64,000 nt of DNA from NCBI RefSeq assembly GCF_000004075.3, contig NC_026656.2, forward strand, positions 23,508,607 through 23,572,606, given 5' to 3'. The position numbers were made by a program, and so were the translations under genes. The stretch is from Cucumis sativus. Its lineage: Eukaryota; Streptophyta; Magnoliopsida; Cucurbitales; Cucurbitaceae. Of the stretch, positions 60,158 to 64,000 are shown in pieces; position 1 is the stretch's first letter, and each line of letters opens with the position of its first letter. The notes under the pieces were generated by a model. It was given only the letters and a program-made list of their open reading frames with translations. It was not told the DNA's origin and did no database searches.

Positions 60158-61392
60158 GCCATGATAAAGAATTTCAATTCCAGATTTCTAGACAAATGCC
60201 ATATTGAACAAGGTATGCTTTGCTCTGCAACATCATGAAATTTATTTCATGCTCTATCTCTCTGGTTTATAATTCAATCAAAATGCAAAATGTCTATTAG
60301 CCATCTATACTTCGACATCATATAGTATGTTCAAAGCCAACATTCAAACATGATCCTAGGTCCTCCACCGCATATCAAAAGATATCTATATATTTAAGAA
60401 AATCCCTTCCTTTCGGTACATGAATCAAGAATAAAAACTCTCTTGCTTCTTGTTCGTAATTCAGACATAGAAGAAGGTTTATTTTGGATGTAAATGAATG
60501 AATAGAAAGGGATTAAAAACTAACCAATAATATCTTACACCGTTCATCTTGTAGCTACATGATAGCATATTTCAATACATGTGATTCCACCATTAACGAT
60601 GGCATACTTCACAGGTTGTAGATAAAGATGTAGCCATAGCCGCCAGAAGCTTCATAATCGGCAGATAGTGTGAAGAATAATTGTCCATACAAGAATGGTT
60701 CTAAATTTCCCTGAAGAGGTTGGTATTTTCATTACTCCTCTTGTCAAATTAGATTTCTTAAAGGAAATGAGTTGCTTCCTCGTTTGTTTACTTTAAAAAT
60801 GTTCTGTTTTATCCTTCATTTCCTTTGCAGCAATGGTGAAAGATTTTCCAGATAGAGGTGGAAACAAAGTGATAAAGAGACCTTCAAGGGACAATATTAG
60901 TACATCATTTTTAGCCTCTTGCCTTTTCACCCACGCAATTCATCGGTTACTGGGCAAAGAAGCAACTCATTTTTTCATTAGTATATAAATAAGATTATTC
61001 TTTCTTTCACTCCCACGTAATCTGTGTTGGTCACTGTTTGGCAGAGTCGATAGTCTCTGAGAGTATAATAAAAACAATTTTGATCATAATAATAAATAAT
61101 ACAACTTCCAATCTCCTCTTTTCAGGTACTAATTTTTGCATTTTTTGCCCAGAAAACAACAGCCTTTGATAGCGATTTTGTTTTTTTTCTCGTGTCTGTT
61201 TTTAAAATCTTCTCTAATCTAACTTAACAACAAAACTTAAACAAACCAGCAACTTGGGGTTGCAACAAACAAACAAATGTACAAGAATTTCACCCCTGTT
61301 TCTTTGCAGTATGATTACAAAAGCCATTTTTGCTAGACTAAAGAAAGAAAGATTGGAAGACAAACAGAGATTGATGAAGAACATGAAAGATT
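60158..61392. other. Convergent 3' spacer between COL12-like and the BBX gene
   Basis: Holds both 3' UTRs. No open frame of note and no repeat. Confidence 0.55.
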
Positions 61393-61812
61393 TTACAAAA
61401 AGAGAAAGGGCCTTTTGAACATTACTGAGCAGCATGGGTTACGATTGCCATTGTTGTTACAGTCGTTAGCTTCGGCGCAAGCGATGATGGTAGGGAGAAG
61501 AACCTCAGTTGAAGTTCCCATGAGGTATTTTTGTGTAAGGTTTTGGCAAACATTACAGAGAATGCACCTAATATGCCTGAGGGCTAAGAAATTTGCACCA
61601 TGAACCCATTTGTCACATTTCCTACATAAATACGCATCATCTGCTTGGCAATACAATGAAGCTTTCGAGTTGCACAGCTCGCACATCACCACACCAGCTG
61701 CCGACACAACGCCCTTCTGGATCACTGGAGACTGCCGGCAACCATCGCGACCGTGAGCGTGACCGTGGTTTCCCTCCTCCACACCTCTACACATTTTTGC
61801 GTTTTCCTTCAC
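61393..61812 (-). CDS. BBX31-like: Single B-box microProtein, miP1 type (BBX30/31)
   Basis: One exon, 139 aa. miP1a/b (BBX31/BBX30) of Arabidopsis bind CONSTANS through their B-box and recruit TOPLESS, delaying flowering; they also act in light signalling. The only domain is one B-box: Cys44, Cys47, Cys55, Asp58, Cys63, Cys66, His71, His80 (CELCNSKASLYC..DDAYLCRKCDKWVH). The protein ends exactly in PFLFL (135-139), the TOPLESS-binding motif of the miP1 pair. There is no CCT domain, so it cannot bind DNA as CO does. Length is slightly above the Arabidopsis proteins (about 120 aa as I recall). Met7 (61794) is a possible start. It lies convergent to the COL12-like gene, as a neighbour. Confidence 0.93.
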   Translation of the reverse strand: MKENAKMCRGVEEGNHGHAHGRDGCRQSPVIQKGVVSAAGVVMCELCNSKASLYCQADDAYLCRKCDKWVHGANFLALRHIRCILCNVCQNLTQKYLMGTSTEVLLPTIIACAEANDCNNNGNRNPCCSVMFKRPFLFL

Positions 61813-61868
61813 AAAAACTCAAGTCTAAAATGTAAATGTGGCTGCTCCCGATACCTTAAGAGTTGGAG

Positions 61869-61891
61869 GTATATATATATATATATATATA
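61869..61891 (-). promoter_or_regulatory. TA-rich TATA region of the BBX gene
   Basis: An (AT)n run about 57-79 bp upstream of the first ATG, the expected place for a TATA box plus a short 5' UTR. Its repeat nature makes the exact element unclear and likely length-variable. Confidence 0.5.
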
Positions 61892-61899
61892 GGCAACCA

Positions 61900-64000
61900 C
61901 AAATTGTAGTTGTTTAAAATCTAAATGGGAAATTGATGGAGGACCAACTTTGTCCTGGATTTACAGCATAATGACATATTTGCCACTATCTGAGAAACCC
62001 ATGTAATCAACACCATTTATTTCCACACACTTGTATAGATGAAGCAATCTATTTCCTTTCACAAAAAGGGTAATTGAGAAACAAAAGGTTAAAAAGTAAA
62101 TGAAAAATTAAAAAAAAAAAAAAGAAAAGAAAAGAAAAAACAATAATAAATAAGAAAATGTGGAGGAAATTGAATTGATGAGAAGAAGTGAATAATGGCG
62201 TAAAGAGAGAAGAAAGGAAAAAAAAGAGGGTGAGTGGTTTAGAATGAAAGCTCTAAAAAGGTGAAGGACCCCACAGAAAATAAGAAGATTTGAGTGAGGG
62301 GTAAAATTGGAAATTGATAATGATAAAATAATAATAATAAGAATAACAAAAATAATAATAATGTAGTATATTGGATTGGAAGGAAGGTCGTTGTCCACAA
62401 ATTGATTTAGTGTTGAAATGAAAAGCCACATGTGTGGATGAGACATAGAAAGAAAGAAGGATTGAATAAGAATATATCTATATATATATATATATAAATA
62501 AAAGAAAAGGGTTATTAGCTTGTAACGCTAACATGTTTTATGGTACTGACATTGTTGGCTTTTAACTTTTTTATTTTGAAAAATAAATATATATATATAT
62601 ATAGAAATCAATGGACCATATGATTCCTCATTATGTTTCTCTCTTTCATAGTTTGGTTAGCGTGTCAATGTTACTGACGAGACATGTGGAAAAAATTATG
62701 ACCTTATGTGCTTCAGGCATTCATAAAATATCTTAGGAACCACCATATGCTCCATCTCTCTAAAATAATGAACACACTCCCTTCCCTCCCTCCCTCCACT
62801 TCATAACCAACACATTCTAAACACATACTACGTTTATTCTCCACTTTACCCTTCTAACTATTTCCATAATATCTTTTTTTTTTTTTTTTTTTTGTGGACC
62901 TAAAAATTGTTATAATTATAATTATTTTCTTTTTTAATGAAATCGGTGGTAATAGCAATATTTGGTGTCCTTTGATTTCTATAAAGAAAAATGAAAATAT
63001 AAAATTTTTGGCGTAAAGCATGCCCCCACGCATGTTACATACTTTTTAAATTTCCAATTGCCTCTTAGCGTAGTTGAGTAACAACTTTTCATGTACAATA
63101 TAATTCATATGGTTATGAGTTTTCAACCTAATGGAATCAAGAGATAAGAGAGTTGTTTTGATTTCAATCTAACAGAATCAAGAGATAAAGTAGGAAGATT
63201 GGATTTTTCTTCTATTTTGAAATTTAAATTGGTAGATTCATAATCAAATTTGTTTTCATTTAACTGCTCATTCAAAATATGTAGGATTAATCAATCTTTA
63301 CTTTGTTGATCACCATTTTCATTTTATTTTAATCTTTACATTTTTCATTATCTTATTCTTTTTTTATGATTTTACTTATTATTTTATACATATTAACATA
63401 TATAAAAGATTTAAACATCGCTAAAGATGATCATACACAAGCAACATCTTACATTGTTGTTAAGTGTAGAAAGTCCTTTTTTTAGAATGAATGACAAGTT
63501 TCCATGTTGTCCATGTGATGTTATGAAACTATATGAAAAAATATCTCGGGGTGAATGTAAGTCACCACAAGGTTTATGAAGAGGCCATGACAATGCTTTG
63601 AATTCTATTAGGGTATTATGTGGTTCTCATGTGCTTAGGATGATTTGAAGGAATTTAGAATAAAAGAATTATAAATATCAAAAGAAAAGAGGAACATCTC
63701 CTACTACTTCACCACGTTGTACTCGACCCCCTCACAACATAGCCACTTCTCTAGTTGTTGTCATGCATGCCTGCCACTAACCACTAATCACATTGTCATC
63801 GTTCATTGATAAGTTCTCCACCAAAGTTAACCATCATTGAGTGACCCTCTTTTATCTCTCTCTGCATGACTCTCCCTCTCGTTGCTATTTTCTCTAACTT
63901 CTGAAATCTCTAAGTTGCGCCTTCCAATTGTTGTCACCTACGGCTTACCTACCAAATTTTCAACTATCAGCACTCACCCAACTATCAATAAGTTGTTGAT
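61900..64000. other. Upstream of the BBX gene; nothing recognised
   Basis: AT-rich, with (TA)n runs near 62475-62496 and 62588-62603 and a poly-T run at 62874-62894. Open frames here (for example 62108-62446 minus) are low-complexity Ser/Phe/Leu/Ile text. The last 300 bases are less AT-rich but give no motif. Confidence 0.5.

Noticed and set aside
62108-62446. 112-codon minus-strand open frame of hydrophobic residues
   Set aside because: Low-complexity translation of AT-rich repeats; ends in poly-Phe from a poly-A tract.

Overview
The window is nuclear plant DNA from a eudicot. It is AT-rich, its genes are split by GT-AG introns, it holds many decayed LTR retrotransposons, and every recognisable protein belongs to a land-plant family. 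A small terminal-inverted-repeat element built around CTATCA/TGATAG motifs, and the general repeat style, suggest a cucurbit such as Cucumis. That part is an impression, not a proof.

Seven protein-coding genes were rebuilt exon by exon from splice sites and family conservation. They are: a secreted class III peroxidase (5951-7298, +); a TraB-domain protein of the mitochondrial outer membrane (23724-26972, +); the SET/MYND histone methyltransferase ATXR2 (27374-33242, -); the peroxisome biogenesis protein PEX22 (39728-43047, -); a U/P-type cyclin (49752-50550, -); a CONSTANS-LIKE 11/12 zinc finger protein with a frameshift in exon 1 (58521-60157, +); and a single-B-box microProtein of the BBX30/31 (miP1) type (61393-61812, -). 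Six of the seven correspond, as I recall the loci, to one short Arabidopsis chromosome 3 interval (At3g21770, At3g21820, At3g21865, At3g21870, At3g21880, At3g21890). The window is therefore a repeat-expanded copy of an old conserved gene block.

The best non-coding discovery is a polycistronic snoRNA gene at about 14956-16160 (+). Its promoter has two site II motifs, two telo-boxes and a TATA box. It is followed by four box C/D snoRNAs and one box H/ACA snoRNA. Guide segments of all four C/D RNAs show 10-14 nt perfect complementarity to 18S or 25S rRNA, and two of the RNAs are double guides.

The spaces between genes are mostly old mobile DNA. From 1 to 5850 there are LTR-like scraps. From 8.6 to 14.8 kb there is a GTATCA minisatellite, a Ty1/copia scrap, a Ty3/gypsy integrase end with its 3' LTR, an 8-copy 70-83 bp tandem array and a MITE. 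From 18.1 to 22.2 kb there is an internally deleted Ty3/gypsy element with tandem arrays and a 2.8 kb LTR full of TTAATTA units. Intron 4 of ATXR2 carries an antisense copia end. From 35.5 to 38.2 kb there are tandem arrays and MITE-like pieces. From 45.7 to 47.9 kb there is a copia reverse-transcriptase scrap and an LTR related to the one at 11.4 kb. From 54.4 to 55.8 kb there is probable LTR material.

The genes do not form an operon-like unit. COL12-like and the miP1-type BBX are convergent neighbours known elsewhere to interact in flowering control. The frameshift would, if real, turn the COL gene into a second B-box-only product.
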